The position numbers and the translations under genes are program-made. Shown in pieces: positions 1 to 7,232 of a DNA stretch of 9,247 nt (its first letter is position 1; each line of letters starts with the position of its first letter). Source of the stretch: an uncultured Eubacterium sp. (GTDB lineage: Bacteria; Bacillota_A; Clostridia; Lachnospirales; Lachnospiraceae). The notes beneath the pieces are model-generated. The model ran no database searches. It worked only from the letters and a program-made list of their open reading frames with translations, and was not told the DNA's origin. The DNA is taken from the NCBI GenBank assembly GCA_910589045.1, contig CAJUSH010000066.1, positions 1 through 9,247 on the forward strand. The letters run 5' to 3'.

Positions 1-206
1 CATGTTCTTACGGACTGCGCAGTAAATGCGCATTCCTGCCCCGTGAAAAGTAACGCCCAATTGCTGCTTTTCGCACCCGAGCCGCGCATTTACCGCATAC
101 CCGGGGCATGCTATGGCTGCGGGAGAACATGTGCCTCCATATGCATCTGCACCGGATTGCAGCCGCCACCCCGGACCCGAGGGGTGCGAAACGCTGCGCC
201 CCATGA
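1..206. repeat. Palindrome-rich intergenic repeat downstream of the DUF5107 gene
   Basis: This non-coding stretch fills the window from its left edge to the stop codon of the DUF5107 gene. It is built from inverted repeats: CATGTTCT (1-8) with AGAACATG (124-131), GTAAATGCGC (22-31) with GCGCATTTAC (84-93), TGCCCCG (37-43) with CGGGGCA (102-108), TTTCGCACCC (69-78) with GGGTGCGAAA (182-191), and a compact hairpin CACCCC (167-172) / GGGGTG (181-186) about 20 bases after the stop codon. Several arms cross one another, so they cannot all pair at once. Positions 63-81, 131-145 and 146-155 match the spacer at 7123-7171 in the same order and orientation, which marks this as one copy of a dispersed element. 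No U-tract follows any stem, so it is not a classic intrinsic terminator. The left boundary may lie outside the window. Confidence 0.7.
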
Positions 207-3200
207 TCAGACATCCGCATACATCCTGCAATCCGTATGCCACGGCTCGATCTCGACGACCTTCGCAAAGCTCTCATTTGCCTTGTCCGTTTTACCGTAG
301 CCCAGATACCCAAGACCGATAAGATAATAACAGTGTGCCCGGTTGTGGGACGTATAATCATTGTCAAAGACCTGAAACTGTGGCACCGAAACAGCGAAGT
401 AATCCATCTGCACCTCATCGTCCAGATGCTTCACGCCGTAATCGATGAGCCGGTCAAAGCGCCGGTATGCCTCCCACTCCTCGCCGAGCTTCAAAAACGC
501 CAGACCCTGATAGAGAATCATGTCCGCCGGCTGATCGTTGTAGTACATCCCGCCGGAAGGCTCATCCGTTCCCAATGTCGCCTTCTTAAAATAGACCTCC
601 GCCTCGTCGTGCTTTTCCTGCAGCTCCAGCGCCAGTCCCAGATGATAGTAGATATGGTTGTCCTTCGTGCCCTCCAGCTTTCCCTCCCCGAGGTTTTTCG
701 GATAGACGAGGGCGTGGAGCAGATAGCGCTCCGCCTGCAGGGCATCCCCCTGCACCAGGGCATGGTTCGCCATTTCAAGCAGCGAGCGCACATACTGTGC
801 CGTAATGCGTCCCTCGCCGCCCTCCCACGCGTGGAAATGGTGCTGCATCGTCAGATCGTGCGCCTTCTCATACTGCCCGGTCATGTTCAGGAGGGTAATG
901 TACTCAATGTAAAGGTCATCCCGCTGCGCGACCAGTCCCGCATAGCGCTCATAGCGCTCCAGGCGCGCTCCGAAGCCCATGCCGAACCGCTTATAGAGCT
1001 CGTCCAGCTCCAGAAACACCCTTGCATCGCTCTCGTTCAGGTAAAACGCCTTTTCCATCTCCTGCTTTGCCGCTTCCTTATCATGCAGGACATTGTAGTA
1101 CGCCAGTGCCAGATTCCGATGCACCGTCGGGAATTTCGGGCGCTTCGCCGCCGCCGACTCCCACAGACGGATGGAGCGGTCCCGCTGCAGCTTATCATAG
1201 AAAAGGCAGCCCAGATAATAACGCGCCATCGCGCTGTCCGCCTCGTCCTTCGCGTAGCGCAGGACGGCAATATCCTCCAGTTTATTCGGGAAGCAGTAAT
1301 CCGGCGGCATCTCCTCCGCCCTGTGAAGCATCCGCGCGGCCTCGGCACTGCGCTTTAGCTGCGCCAGATAGTAAGCGCGGTAAAAAAGCATAAGGGGTGT
1401 CTGCGCCGTGCAGCGGCCCAACAGCTCCAGCGCATCGTCATACGCGCCAAATTCCGCATAATCACGCGCCGTCATGAGATAATTTTCCGAAAAGCCGCGC
1501 ATGAGCGTATCCAAATCCTCCGCCTTTCCCTTTCCCAGCAGGACACGCTCGTTTCCGCTCAGAAAATCAAAAGGGTCCCGCTCCAGATTATTTTTGCAGC
1601 AGCGCGCCGCGGTTCCGTTCTGGCCCATTTTGCGGAACAGGTATGCCTGCAGCCCCCGCGCCTTAACATTGTGTGCATTTTTCACGAGCGCCTGCTTTAC
1701 AAGCTCCAGAGAGCGCCGCCATCTCCCTGCGCGTGCCTCCAGCGCCGCCAGATAATAAAAGCTCATCTCCTGCTGTCCGTTCGACCACGATGCCCGGTAA
1801 AAATGCGCGCAGGCAGCCTCCTCCTGTCCCATGTACAGCTCGCAGAGGGCAAGGCTGTAGAAGGGCTCGCCGTCGTAGGCACTGCCCCCGCGCATCGTCA
1901 GACGCTCCAGCGCCCTGCATAAAAGGGGCTTCGCCCGCTCAAAATCACCTCTGCGCATAAGCAGCGTCCCGCAGGCATGGTTAATACGGATATCTCCGGG
2001 GTCGCGCTTTAAGCCCTCCAGATAATAAGCATCCGGCAGGCGGGTCGCATGGCGGTACTGCTCCAGATGCAGCCCCGCCAGATAAAGCTCCTCATTTGTT
2101 GCAAGCTCCTCCGGTGCTCCGATAGCCTCGTCCGGCTCCGGAAGCGGCTCGTTCGTACGGGGCCGGGGCCGGTAGGAAACCAGCAGCCGGTTAGTTTTGA
2201 TATCATAGACCGACAGCGTGAGCCGTGTCTCGTCCGAAACGCGGCACTCCCTGCTCCGTTTGTACACCTCCGTCGGAGAAATGGAAACGTCCTCCTCCAA
2301 AAGCCCCTCGAAGCCGCAGGTCAAAAGCACGCGCACCTGCCGTCTGCTCGTCCCGTAAACACAAACGGTCACACGCTCCTTTTCCGCCTCCAGGCCGACC
2401 GCCACCTCTGTTGTGGCATTTTTCACCTGTCCGACCCCCTTATAGGGCATGAAATACTGCCGGAAGGTCTTTTCCTCAAAGGGCATGAGCCATGTAAAGT
2501 CCGGCTGATTGTCGGAAAAAACACCGGTCATCAGCTCCACGTAGGGCCCGTCCTCGTCCGTGAGGCTGCGTTCCCACGCCTGACCGAAATCACCGCAGCC
2601 CCAGGTCCATTGTTTTTTTCCGGGAGAAATGTGGTGATCTGCCACATGCAGAAGGCCGGCCTCCTTCTCATAGTCATAGCCGCCCATAAAATCAAACTCC
2701 GATTTCTCGGCCATGTAGCTTGTGGGGACCGGTATATTTTTATAAAGGGAAATATCTGTACCCGGCGCATAATCCTTTTTATAGTAAACGCCGGTCGCGA
2801 TCGGAAAGGAAGAAACATCCCGCCTGCCATGGTCCATCACCGCATGTACATCCGGCGGAAAGACAGACTGTGTGTTCTCATGGACTGCTACTGCCGGATT
2901 CGCCCACCAGAGGAAGGTCTGGGGCAGTCCGGTCCGGTTGTAGAGCTGGCCCGTGATCTCTATGTAAGCCCTGCCGGGATAAACGGTAAATTTTGCAAGG
3001 CTTTTTGTCCCGTACATCTGATCAACATCGTGAATGAGTACGGATTTGCTCCCATCGTCGCCGCTTTCGACCGTATAGTCCGTCGGCAGGAACGTCGTGG
3101 GCCGATGATGCTGAGGCCAGTTGAACTCGATGCCGCCGGAAATCCACGGCCCCGTCAGTCCGACCAGCGCCGGCTTGATCACATGGTTGTAATAGACAAA

Positions 3201-3479
3201 ATCGTAATCGTTCGTCTTGTCGTAGGCGCGCTGAATCCGCCCGCCCAGCTCCGGCAGGATCATAATTCTGATATACTCGTTTTCCAGATAAAGCGCCGTG
3301 TACTCCTTATCCGTCTTTGTATCGGTGAGCGTCTCCACAGTCGGGTAGGGGTAAACCCTGCCGCTGCTTCCCTGGTACACGCGTTTATCCAAAAACATCG
3401 GATTTTTCTCTGCCGCCCCGATCTCGTAGGTGGGAATCGTCACCCGTTCTTTCCAAACATACGCCTCTCCTTTGTCCAT
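207..3479 (-). CDS. DUF5107 domain protein with C-terminal tetratricopeptide repeats
   Basis: This is a 1090-residue protein with no signal peptide or membrane segment, so probably cytoplasmic. Residues about 1-360 carry the DUF5107 hallmarks: LPELGGRI (75-82), GGIEFNWPQHHRP (115-127), WWANPAVAVH (191-200), the GKKQWTWG stretch (287-294) and LTDEDGPYVEL (306-316) followed by DNQPDFTWLMP. This region is thought to adopt a mutarotase-like beta-sandwich, as in sugar-binding enzymes. A linker at about 360-465 leads into TPR-like helical hairpins to the end, clearest at 485-525, 540-610, 752-815, 943-970 and 1050-1080. The sequence FHAWEGGEG (882-890) interrupts the repeats. The start is ATG at 3479 because GGGAGG sits 5 bases upstream; an in-frame TTG at 3497 has no such site. 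The gene follows coaBC by 33 bases. The family assignment is firm, but the reaction is unknown. A role in carbohydrate metabolism is inference. Confidence 0.9.
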   Translation of the reverse strand: MDKGEAYVWKERVTIPTYEIGAAEKNPMFLDKRVYQGSSGRVYPYPTVETLTDTKTDKEYTALYLENEYIRIMILPELGGRIQRAYDKTNDYDFVYYNHVIKPALVGLTGPWISGGIEFNWPQHHRPTTFLPTDYTVESGDDGSKSVLIHDVDQMYGTKSLAKFTVYPGRAYIEITGQLYNRTGLPQTFLWWANPAVAVHENTQSVFPPDVHAVMDHGRRDVSSFPIATGVYYKKDYAPGTDISLYKNIPVPTSYMAEKSEFDFMGGYDYEKEAGLLHVADHHISPGKKQWTWGCGDFGQAWERSLTDEDGPYVELMTGVFSDNQPDFTWLMPFEEKTFRQYFMPYKGVGQVKNATTEVAVGLEAEKERVTVCVYGTSRRQVRVLLTCGFEGLLEEDVSISPTEVYKRSRECRVSDETRLTLSVYDIKTNRLLVSYRPRPRTNEPLPEPDEAIGAPEELATNEELYLAGLHLEQYRHATRLPDAYYLEGLKRDPGDIRINHACGTLLMRRGDFERAKPLLCRALERLTMRGGSAYDGEPFYSLALCELYMGQEEAACAHFYRASWSNGQQEMSFYYLAALEARAGRWRRSLELVKQALVKNAHNVKARGLQAYLFRKMGQNGTAARCCKNNLERDPFDFLSGNERVLLGKGKAEDLDTLMRGFSENYLMTARDYAEFGAYDDALELLGRCTAQTPLMLFYRAYYLAQLKRSAEAARMLHRAEEMPPDYCFPNKLEDIAVLRYAKDEADSAMARYYLGCLFYDKLQRDRSIRLWESAAAKRPKFPTVHRNLALAYYNVLHDKEAAKQEMEKAFYLNESDARVFLELDELYKRFGMGFGARLERYERYAGLVAQRDDLYIEYITLLNMTGQYEKAHDLTMQHHFHAWEGGEGRITAQYVRSLLEMANHALVQGDALQAERYLLHALVYPKNLGEGKLEGTKDNHIYYHLGLALELQEKHDEAEVYFKKATLGTDEPSGGMYYNDQPADMILYQGLAFLKLGEEWEAYRRFDRLIDYGVKHLDDEVQMDYFAVSVPQFQVFDNDYTSHNRAHCYYLIGLGYLGYGKTDKANESFAKVVEIEPWHTDCRMYADV

Positions 3480-3484
3480 TACAT

Positions 3485-3490
3485 CCTCCC
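3485..3490 (-). promoter_or_regulatory. Ribosome binding site fixing the DUF5107 gene start
   Basis: GGGAGG on the minus strand lies 5 bases upstream of the ATG at 3479. It supports that ATG over the in-frame TTG at 3497, which would place this Shine-Dalgarno sequence inside the coding region. Confidence 0.75.
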
Positions 3491-3512
3491 TTATCAATGG
3501 GTCATTTCAAAA

Positions 3513-4706
3513 TCAAATGCCGCGTGCACAAATCTCATCCAAAATCCGGTGCGCCACCGCAAGCTTCGACATCACCGGCAGCTCCCGCGCGCCCGAGGCG
3601 TCGATCAGCGTCACCACATTCGTGTCGGTTCCAAAGCCCGCACCTGCTGTGCGAAGGTTGTTTGCAACAATTAAATCCAGATTTTTCTTTTTCAGCTTTT
3701 CTGAGGCATTTTCCACGAGCTGCTCCGTCTCCATCGAAAAGCCGCACACAAACTGATTCGCCCGCTTACCCGGCGCCAGCGTTCCCAGTATGTCCACCGT
3801 ACGGTCAAGCTCTATGCTGCCGCCGCCCTCCTGTTTCTTAATTTTATGATTAACAAATTGCTTCGGGCGGTAATCTGCAACCGCTGCCGCCATAACCAAA
3901 ATATCCGCATCCGGAAAACGCCCCTCCAGTGCTTCAAACATATCCCGGGCGCTTACTACGGGTATGGTTTCCACAAAAAGCGGCGGCGTCAGGCTCGTAC
4001 GCCCGCTCACCAGCGTTACTTTCGCGCCCCGCAGCATCGCCGCCTTTGCGACGGCATAGCCCATCTTTCCGGTGGAATGGTTTGTCAGAAAGCGCACCGG
4101 GTCAAGCGCCTCCTGCGTTGCCCCTGCACTGACCAGCAGACGCTTCCCGGCCAGATCCTTCTCACAGGCGACTGCCGCCTCTATATGCGCAAAAAGCACC
4201 TCCGGCCCCGGCATTTTTCCAGCGCCGGTGTCACCGCAGGCGAGATACCCCTCCGCCGGTTCAATGATCTGCATTCCATAGGATTTCAATATGCCAAGAT
4301 TGTCCTGTACAATCTGGTTTTCGTACATATTCGTGTTCATCGCGGGCGACACGAGAATCGGCGCCTTACATGCCAGCAGCGTTGTCGTCAGCATATCATC
4401 CGCAATGCCGTGCGCCATTTTTCCGATCACATTGGCACTGGCAGGCGCTACCAGCGCCAGATCCGCCAGCTTGGCCAGCGATACGTGCTCCACCTGAAAC
4501 TCGAAATTGCGGTCGAACGTATCCACCAGACATTTATTCCCGGTCAGCGATTCAAACGTGATGGGGTTGATAAAATTGGTAGCATTTTTCGTCATGATGA
4601 CATGCACCCTTGCATGATTTTTTACGAGCATGCTTGCAAGGGATGCAATCTTGTACGCGGCAATGCTCCCGGTAACGCCAAGCAGAACCGTTTTACCCTT
4701 CAGCAT
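3513..4706 (-). CDS. coaBC: Bifunctional phosphopantothenoylcysteine decarboxylase / phosphopantothenate-cysteine ligase
   Basis: CoaBC performs steps two and three of coenzyme A synthesis. The CoaB part ligates cysteine to 4'-phosphopantothenate using CTP, and the FMN-dependent CoaC part decarboxylates the product to 4'-phosphopantetheine. The 397-residue length is normal for the fusion. CoaC (about 1-180) shows GVTGSIAAYK (10-19), the active-site histidine in QVEH (H74), the PAMNTNMYEN motif (121-130) and the catalytic cysteine in LACGDTG (C157). CoaB (about 185-397) shows GATQEALDPVRFLTNHSTGKMG (195-216, N209), AAAVADYRPK (273-282), the KIKK lysines (288-291) and GFSMETE (322-328). The first codons overlap the end of panD by 7 bases, so translation is probably coupled. 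It is the last pantothenate-pathway gene before the DUF5107 gene. Confidence 0.97.
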   Translation of the reverse strand: MLKGKTVLLGVTGSIAAYKIASLASMLVKNHARVHVIMTKNATNFINPITFESLTGNKCLVDTFDRNFEFQVEHVSLAKLADLALVAPASANVIGKMAHGIADDMLTTTLLACKAPILVSPAMNTNMYENQIVQDNLGILKSYGMQIIEPAEGYLACGDTGAGKMPGPEVLFAHIEAAVACEKDLAGKRLLVSAGATQEALDPVRFLTNHSTGKMGYAVAKAAMLRGAKVTLVSGRTSLTPPLFVETIPVVSARDMFEALEGRFPDADILVMAAAVADYRPKQFVNHKIKKQEGGGSIELDRTVDILGTLAPGKRANQFVCGFSMETEQLVENASEKLKKKNLDLIVANNLRTAGAGFGTDTNVVTLIDASGARELPVMSKLAVAHRILDEICARGI

Positions 4707-5107
4707 GCGCCCTCCTCCTGCATTTCCTCCAGCCTGCCATGCTTCTCATAGCTTGTGATGCGGGATACATGATTTTTGTCATCCACAAACACTACCGTCG
4801 GCTTGTGCTCCTTCGCCTCCTCAGGCGTCATCTGCGCATATGCCATGAGGATGATCTTATCCCCAACCGAGACACAGCGCGCTGCCGCACCGTTTAAGCA
4901 GATCATGCCGCTGCCGCGCTCCCCCGCGATGGTGTACGTCTCGAAGCGGCTGCCGTTATTCACATCCACAATCTGAACCTTCTCATACTCCAGTATGCCG
5001 GATGCCTCCAGCAAAGCCTCGTCCACCGTGATGCTTCCCACGTAGTCAAGCTCGGCCTGCACCACGGTCGCACGGTGGATTTTGCCCTTTAAAAGCTCTA
5101 TTTTCAT
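4700..5107 (-). CDS. panD: Aspartate 1-decarboxylase (pyruvoyl-dependent)
   Basis: PanD decarboxylates L-aspartate to beta-alanine, which PanC then uses. It is made as a proenzyme that cleaves itself between Gly24 and Ser25 to create the pyruvoyl cofactor. The cleavage site is visible as YVGSIT (22-27). Other conserved positions are K9, R54 and Y58 in SRFETY, and GSGMICLNGAAAR (65-77, including N72). At 135 residues it is a little longer than the usual roughly 126. The extra C-terminal residues (about 118-135, charged, ending EEGAC) are unlike the core and contain the coaBC ribosome binding site and start overlap. AGAGAGGA lies about 7 bases before the ATG. The gene is 22 bases after panC and overlaps coaBC by 7 bases. 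Confidence 0.97.
   Translation of the reverse strand: MKIELLKGKIHRATVVQAELDYVGSITVDEALLEASGILEYEKVQIVDVNNGSRFETYTIAGERGSGMICLNGAAARCVSVGDKIILMAYAQMTPEEAKEHKPTVVFVDDKNHVSRITSYEKHGRLEEMQEEGAC
4711..4718 (-). promoter_or_regulatory. coaBC ribosome binding site inside the panD tail
   Basis: GGAGGAGG on the minus strand lies 4 bases before the coaBC ATG (the AGGAGG register is about 7 bases away). It is embedded in the last codons of panD, which fits coupled translation, and it accounts for the Glu-Glu-Gly sequence at the PanD C-terminus. Confidence 0.7.
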
Positions 5108-5129
5108 TGTTCTGTCCTCTCTTTAAAAT

Positions 5130-5987
5130 CTAATTGCGCTCGCTTTTTTCAATCATAAAATTATCGATCAGCCGTGTCTTTCCGATAAAGACCGCCAACG
5201 CCACAAGCATGGGCAGCTTCACGGTTTCGATCTGCTGCATCGAAAGTCCATCCACCGCCTTCACATAATCGATGCGCGCAAGAGGCTCCTGCTCAATGAC
5301 CGCCGCCATCTCGGATACGAGCTTTTTCGCATCCCGCTCTCCGGCCGCTACCAGCTCCTCACCCAGCCTTACGGCCCTTGAAAGCACACGCGCCGCCTCC
5401 CGCTCCTCCTTCGAAAGATAGGTGTTGCGTGAGCTTTTTGCCAGACCGTCCTCCTCGCGGACGATAGGACAGCCCACGATCTCCAGATCCATATTCAGAT
5501 CCTCCACCATGCGGCGGATGACCGCCAGCTGCTGTGCATCCTTCTGTCCGAAATAGGCACGGTCAGGCTGTACAATGTTGAACAGCTTATTGACCACCGT
5601 GCACACGCCGCGGAAATGCACCGGGCGCGAAAGTCCGCACAGCTCCTCCGTCAGCACGGACATATCCACATACGAGCAAAATCCTTCTGTGTACATTTCC
5701 TCCGGCTCCGGGTGAAAAATCAGGTCTGCACCGAGGGATTCACAGTAGGCGCTGTCCTTTTCCAGATCCCGGGGGTAGCTCTCCAAATCCTCTCCCGGCC
5801 CAAACTGCATGGGATTTACAAAAATACTCACAACAACCCTTTCGTTTTCCTTCCGGGCACGGGCAATCAGACTGCCGTGACCTTCATGCAGATAGCCCAT
5901 AGTCGGCACGAGACCGACGGAAAGGCCCTCCGCTTTCCATCCCTTTACCAGGGTTCTGACTTCCTCTATTGTTTTTGCGATCCGCAT
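5130..5987 (-). CDS. panC: Pantothenate synthetase (pantoate--beta-alanine ligase)
   Basis: PanC condenses pantoate with beta-alanine using ATP, through a pantoyl-adenylate, to give pantothenate. The 285-residue length matches the family. The nucleotidyl-transferase signature is present: PTMGYLHEGH (28-37) with the HxGH motif at 34-37, then FVNPMQF (56-62), YPRD (71-74), RPVHFRGV (121-128), FGQKDAQQ (146-153) and the KMSKS-like DGLAKSSRNTYLS (180-192). The ATG at 5987 follows AAGGAG at 7 bases. panC is separated from panB by about 160 bases containing a large palindrome, whereas panD follows after only 22 bases. panC-panD-coaBC therefore form the tight core of the operon. AT-rich sequence just upstream could hold a weak secondary promoter, but no convincing -35/-10 pair was seen. 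Confidence 0.98.
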   Translation of the reverse strand: MRIAKTIEEVRTLVKGWKAEGLSVGLVPTMGYLHEGHGSLIARARKENERVVVSIFVNPMQFGPGEDLESYPRDLEKDSAYCESLGADLIFHPEPEEMYTEGFCSYVDMSVLTEELCGLSRPVHFRGVCTVVNKLFNIVQPDRAYFGQKDAQQLAVIRRMVEDLNMDLEIVGCPIVREEDGLAKSSRNTYLSKEEREAARVLSRAVRLGEELVAAGERDAKKLVSEMAAVIEQEPLARIDYVKAVDGLSMQQIETVKLPMLVALAVFIGKTRLIDNFMIEKSERN

Positions 5988-6040
5988 TTATTCACTCCTT
6001 AAATCTATATTTTATTATTGATGAATTTAAATAAAATGAG

Positions 6041-6148
6041 CGTTCCGGCATACACCCGTGCCGCAGCGCGTCTGTGCTTTGCTCCGGGAGGTGCCAGGCA
6101 TGTGCCGCCGGCACCCGGCACCCGGGCTATGCCGGCAACGCCCCTGCG
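6041..6148. repeat. GC-rich palindromic spacer between panB and panC
   Basis: The panB-panC gap holds a long imperfect inverted repeat. CGTTCCGGCATA (6041-6052) pairs with TATGCCGGCAACG (6128-6140) with one bulge. Inside, GGTGCC (6090-6095) can pair with GGCACC at 6110-6115 or 6117-6122, which belong to a tandem 7-base repeat GGCACCC. In the minus-strand transcript the outer stem is followed by CUCAUUUUAUUU, a weak U-rich tail. ACACCCG-TGCC (6052-6062), GCAGCG (6063-6068), TCTG (6071-6074) and TGCCAGGC (6092-6099) occur in the same order in the spacer at 7133-7197, so this looks like a more diverged copy of the same element. It begins directly after the panB stop codon. It could attenuate or process the panB-panC transcript. 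Confidence 0.6.
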
Positions 6149-6976
6149 TCAATATAATTTCTCTAACACATCATCCGCGATCCCGTAGGTCTGTGCCTGT
6201 GTCGGGAAGGTTCCGGCCTTTACCTCCGCGGTATAATCCGAAAACGCCTTCTTCATGACTTCGCCGGCCTCCGCGAAATGCTTTACAAATTTCGGAACGT
6301 AGTCCGAGAACATCCCAAGCATATCCTGATATACCAGAACCTGTCCGTCGCAGCCTGCCCCGGCTCCGATACCGATGGTCGGAATGGATATCGCTTCCGT
6401 AATCTTTTTTGCAATAGGTGCGGGAATACACTCAAGCACAACCATAAAGGCGCCGGCCTCCTCCACCCGCTTCGCATCCTCAATCAGCCTCTGCGCCGCC
6501 TCAGCCGTCTTGCCCTGCACCTTGAAGCCGCCAAACGCATTCACTGACTGCGGCGTCAGTCCAAGATGCGCGCACACGGGAATAGACGCGTCCACAATCG
6601 CGCGAATCTGGTCGCAGACAGCAGCGCCTCCCTCTAATTTCACGCCGTTGGCACGGCCTTCCTTTATTAATCTTCCTGCATTGGTAACCGCATCATAGAT
6701 TGATGCCTGATAAGACATAAACGGCATATCCGCAAGGATAAACGCATCTTTTGCGCCCCTCGCCACAGCCGCGGTGTGATGGATCATATCGTCCATTGTG
6801 ACAGACAGCGTATCCTCGTAGCCGAGCATGACCTGTCCCAGTGAATCCCCGATCAACAGTACATTGATCTCTGCCTCGTCCATAAGCTTTGCCATGGAAT
6901 AGTCGTAACAGGTCAGCATCGTGATCTTGTCTTGGCCTTCCTTCTGCTTACGGAGTGTCAATACCGTGTTTTTCAT
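6149..6976 (-). CDS. panB: 3-methyl-2-oxobutanoate hydroxymethyltransferase (ketopantoate hydroxymethyltransferase)
   Basis: PanB transfers a hydroxymethyl group from 5,10-methylene-tetrahydrofolate to 2-ketoisovalerate, giving ketopantoate, the first committed step of pantothenate synthesis. The 275-residue length is normal for this TIM-barrel enzyme. Visible signatures are LTCYDYSMAK (21-30), the metal-binding aspartate in LIGDSLG (D44), LADMPFMSYQ (81-90, D83), VKLEGG (112-117, E115), AHLGLTPQSV (136-145, H137), LECIPA (181-186, E182) and IGIGAGAGCDGQ (201-212). It is the first gene of the pan operon. A well-formed promoter lies about 75-103 bases upstream, and GGAGG is 9 bases before the ATG. 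Ketopantoate reductase is not encoded nearby, so that step must be supplied elsewhere. Confidence 0.98.
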   Translation of the reverse strand: MKNTVLTLRKQKEGQDKITMLTCYDYSMAKLMDEAEINVLLIGDSLGQVMLGYEDTLSVTMDDMIHHTAAVARGAKDAFILADMPFMSYQASIYDAVTNAGRLIKEGRANGVKLEGGAAVCDQIRAIVDASIPVCAHLGLTPQSVNAFGGFKVQGKTAEAAQRLIEDAKRVEEAGAFMVVLECIPAPIAKKITEAISIPTIGIGAGAGCDGQVLVYQDMLGMFSDYVPKFVKHFAEAGEVMKKAFSDYTAEVKAGTFPTQAQTYGIADDVLEKLY

Positions 6977-6980
6977 TATT

Positions 6981-6995
6981 CAATTCCTCCAATTG
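6981..6995 (-). promoter_or_regulatory. panB ribosome binding site within a short inverted repeat
   Basis: GGAGG (6986-6990, minus strand) is 9 bases from the panB ATG and is flanked by CAATT and AATTG, a perfect 5-base inverted repeat that would place the Shine-Dalgarno sequence in a 5-base loop. The stem is weak, so regulation is only a possibility. Confidence 0.6.
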
Positions 6996-7050
6996 AAATG
7001 GTACGGTTCCCTGTGCGGCATTTGCCAAAAATAGATACCGTCCAAGGTTC

Positions 7051-7079
7051 ACTATACCATTTTTCCGGAGAAAAGTAAA
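7051..7079 (-). promoter_or_regulatory. Sigma70/sigmaA-type promoter for the pan operon
   Basis: On the minus strand TTTACT (7074-7079) and TATAGT (7051-7056) are separated by exactly 17 bases. The -10 box differs from TATAAT at one position. Transcription would start near 7044, giving a leader of about 65-70 bases before panB. That leader is too short for a T-box or a large riboswitch, and I see none. Confidence 0.7.
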
Positions 7080-7122
7080 CGAAAACTGCGCCGGACTTCC
7101 ATATATTACGACAGACTTTATA

Positions 7123-7230
7123 GCTGCTTTTTACACCCGAGTGCCTCCTGGATATGCAGCGTCTGCCCCGGCGAAGCGGGGACATTTACTGCCAGGCTGC
7201 CCGTTACTGCTTGCGGAGCGAACAGTAACG
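7123..7230. repeat. Palindromic intergenic repeat downstream of the methyltransferase gene
   Basis: Two hairpins are clear. CGTTACTG (7202-7209) pairs perfectly with CAGTAACG (7223-7230), and the loop can extend by four more pairs around GGA; this hairpin starts 2 bases after the methyltransferase stop codon. CCCCG (7166-7170) pairs with CGGGG (7177-7181). Neither is followed by a U-tract in the gene's direction, so neither looks like a standard terminator. GCTGCTTTTTACACCCGAG (7123-7141) matches 63-81 at 17 of 19 positions. GTGCCTCC plus ATATGCA (7141-7148, 7152-7158) matches 131-145 fully apart from a 3-base insertion, and TCTGCCCCGG (7162-7171) matches 146-155 at 9 of 10. It is therefore a copy of the element at 1-206, lacking about 49 bases present there (82-130). 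Confidence 0.7.
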
Positions 7231-7232
7231 AC

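Noticed and set aside
237..1358. A 373-codon plus-strand open frame
   Set aside because: It mirrors the TPR region of the DUF5107 gene, and its product shows no domain.
3480..3497. An upstream in-frame TTG start for the DUF5107 gene
   Set aside because: It has no ribosome binding site and would bury the strong GGGAGG that precedes the ATG at 3479.
2049..3674. A 541-codon open frame on the plus strand opposite the DUF5107 gene
   Set aside because: It is antisense to a clear protein family, has no recognisable motifs, and is explained by GC-rich codon use on the opposite strand.
3846..4751. A 301-codon plus-strand open frame
   Set aside because: It is a shadow of coaBC, whose motifs are all present on the minus strand.
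6110..6123. The tandem GGCACCC as a CRISPR-like or VNTR array
   Set aside because: There are only two 7-base units with no spacers; it is better explained as part of the palindrome.
6058..6258. A 66-codon plus-strand frame over the panB-panC spacer
   Set aside because: It spans a palindrome and the antisense of panB, and its composition reflects repeat GC content only.
6977..7044. A riboswitch or T-box in the panB leader
   Set aside because: The leader is only about 65-70 bases, and I see no T-box motif, terminator pair or known riboswitch core.
6976..7185. A 69-codon minus-strand frame just upstream of panB
   Set aside because: It runs through the predicted pan promoter and the repeat element, ends on the panB start codon, and has an Arg/Ser/Gly-rich N-terminus without any motif.
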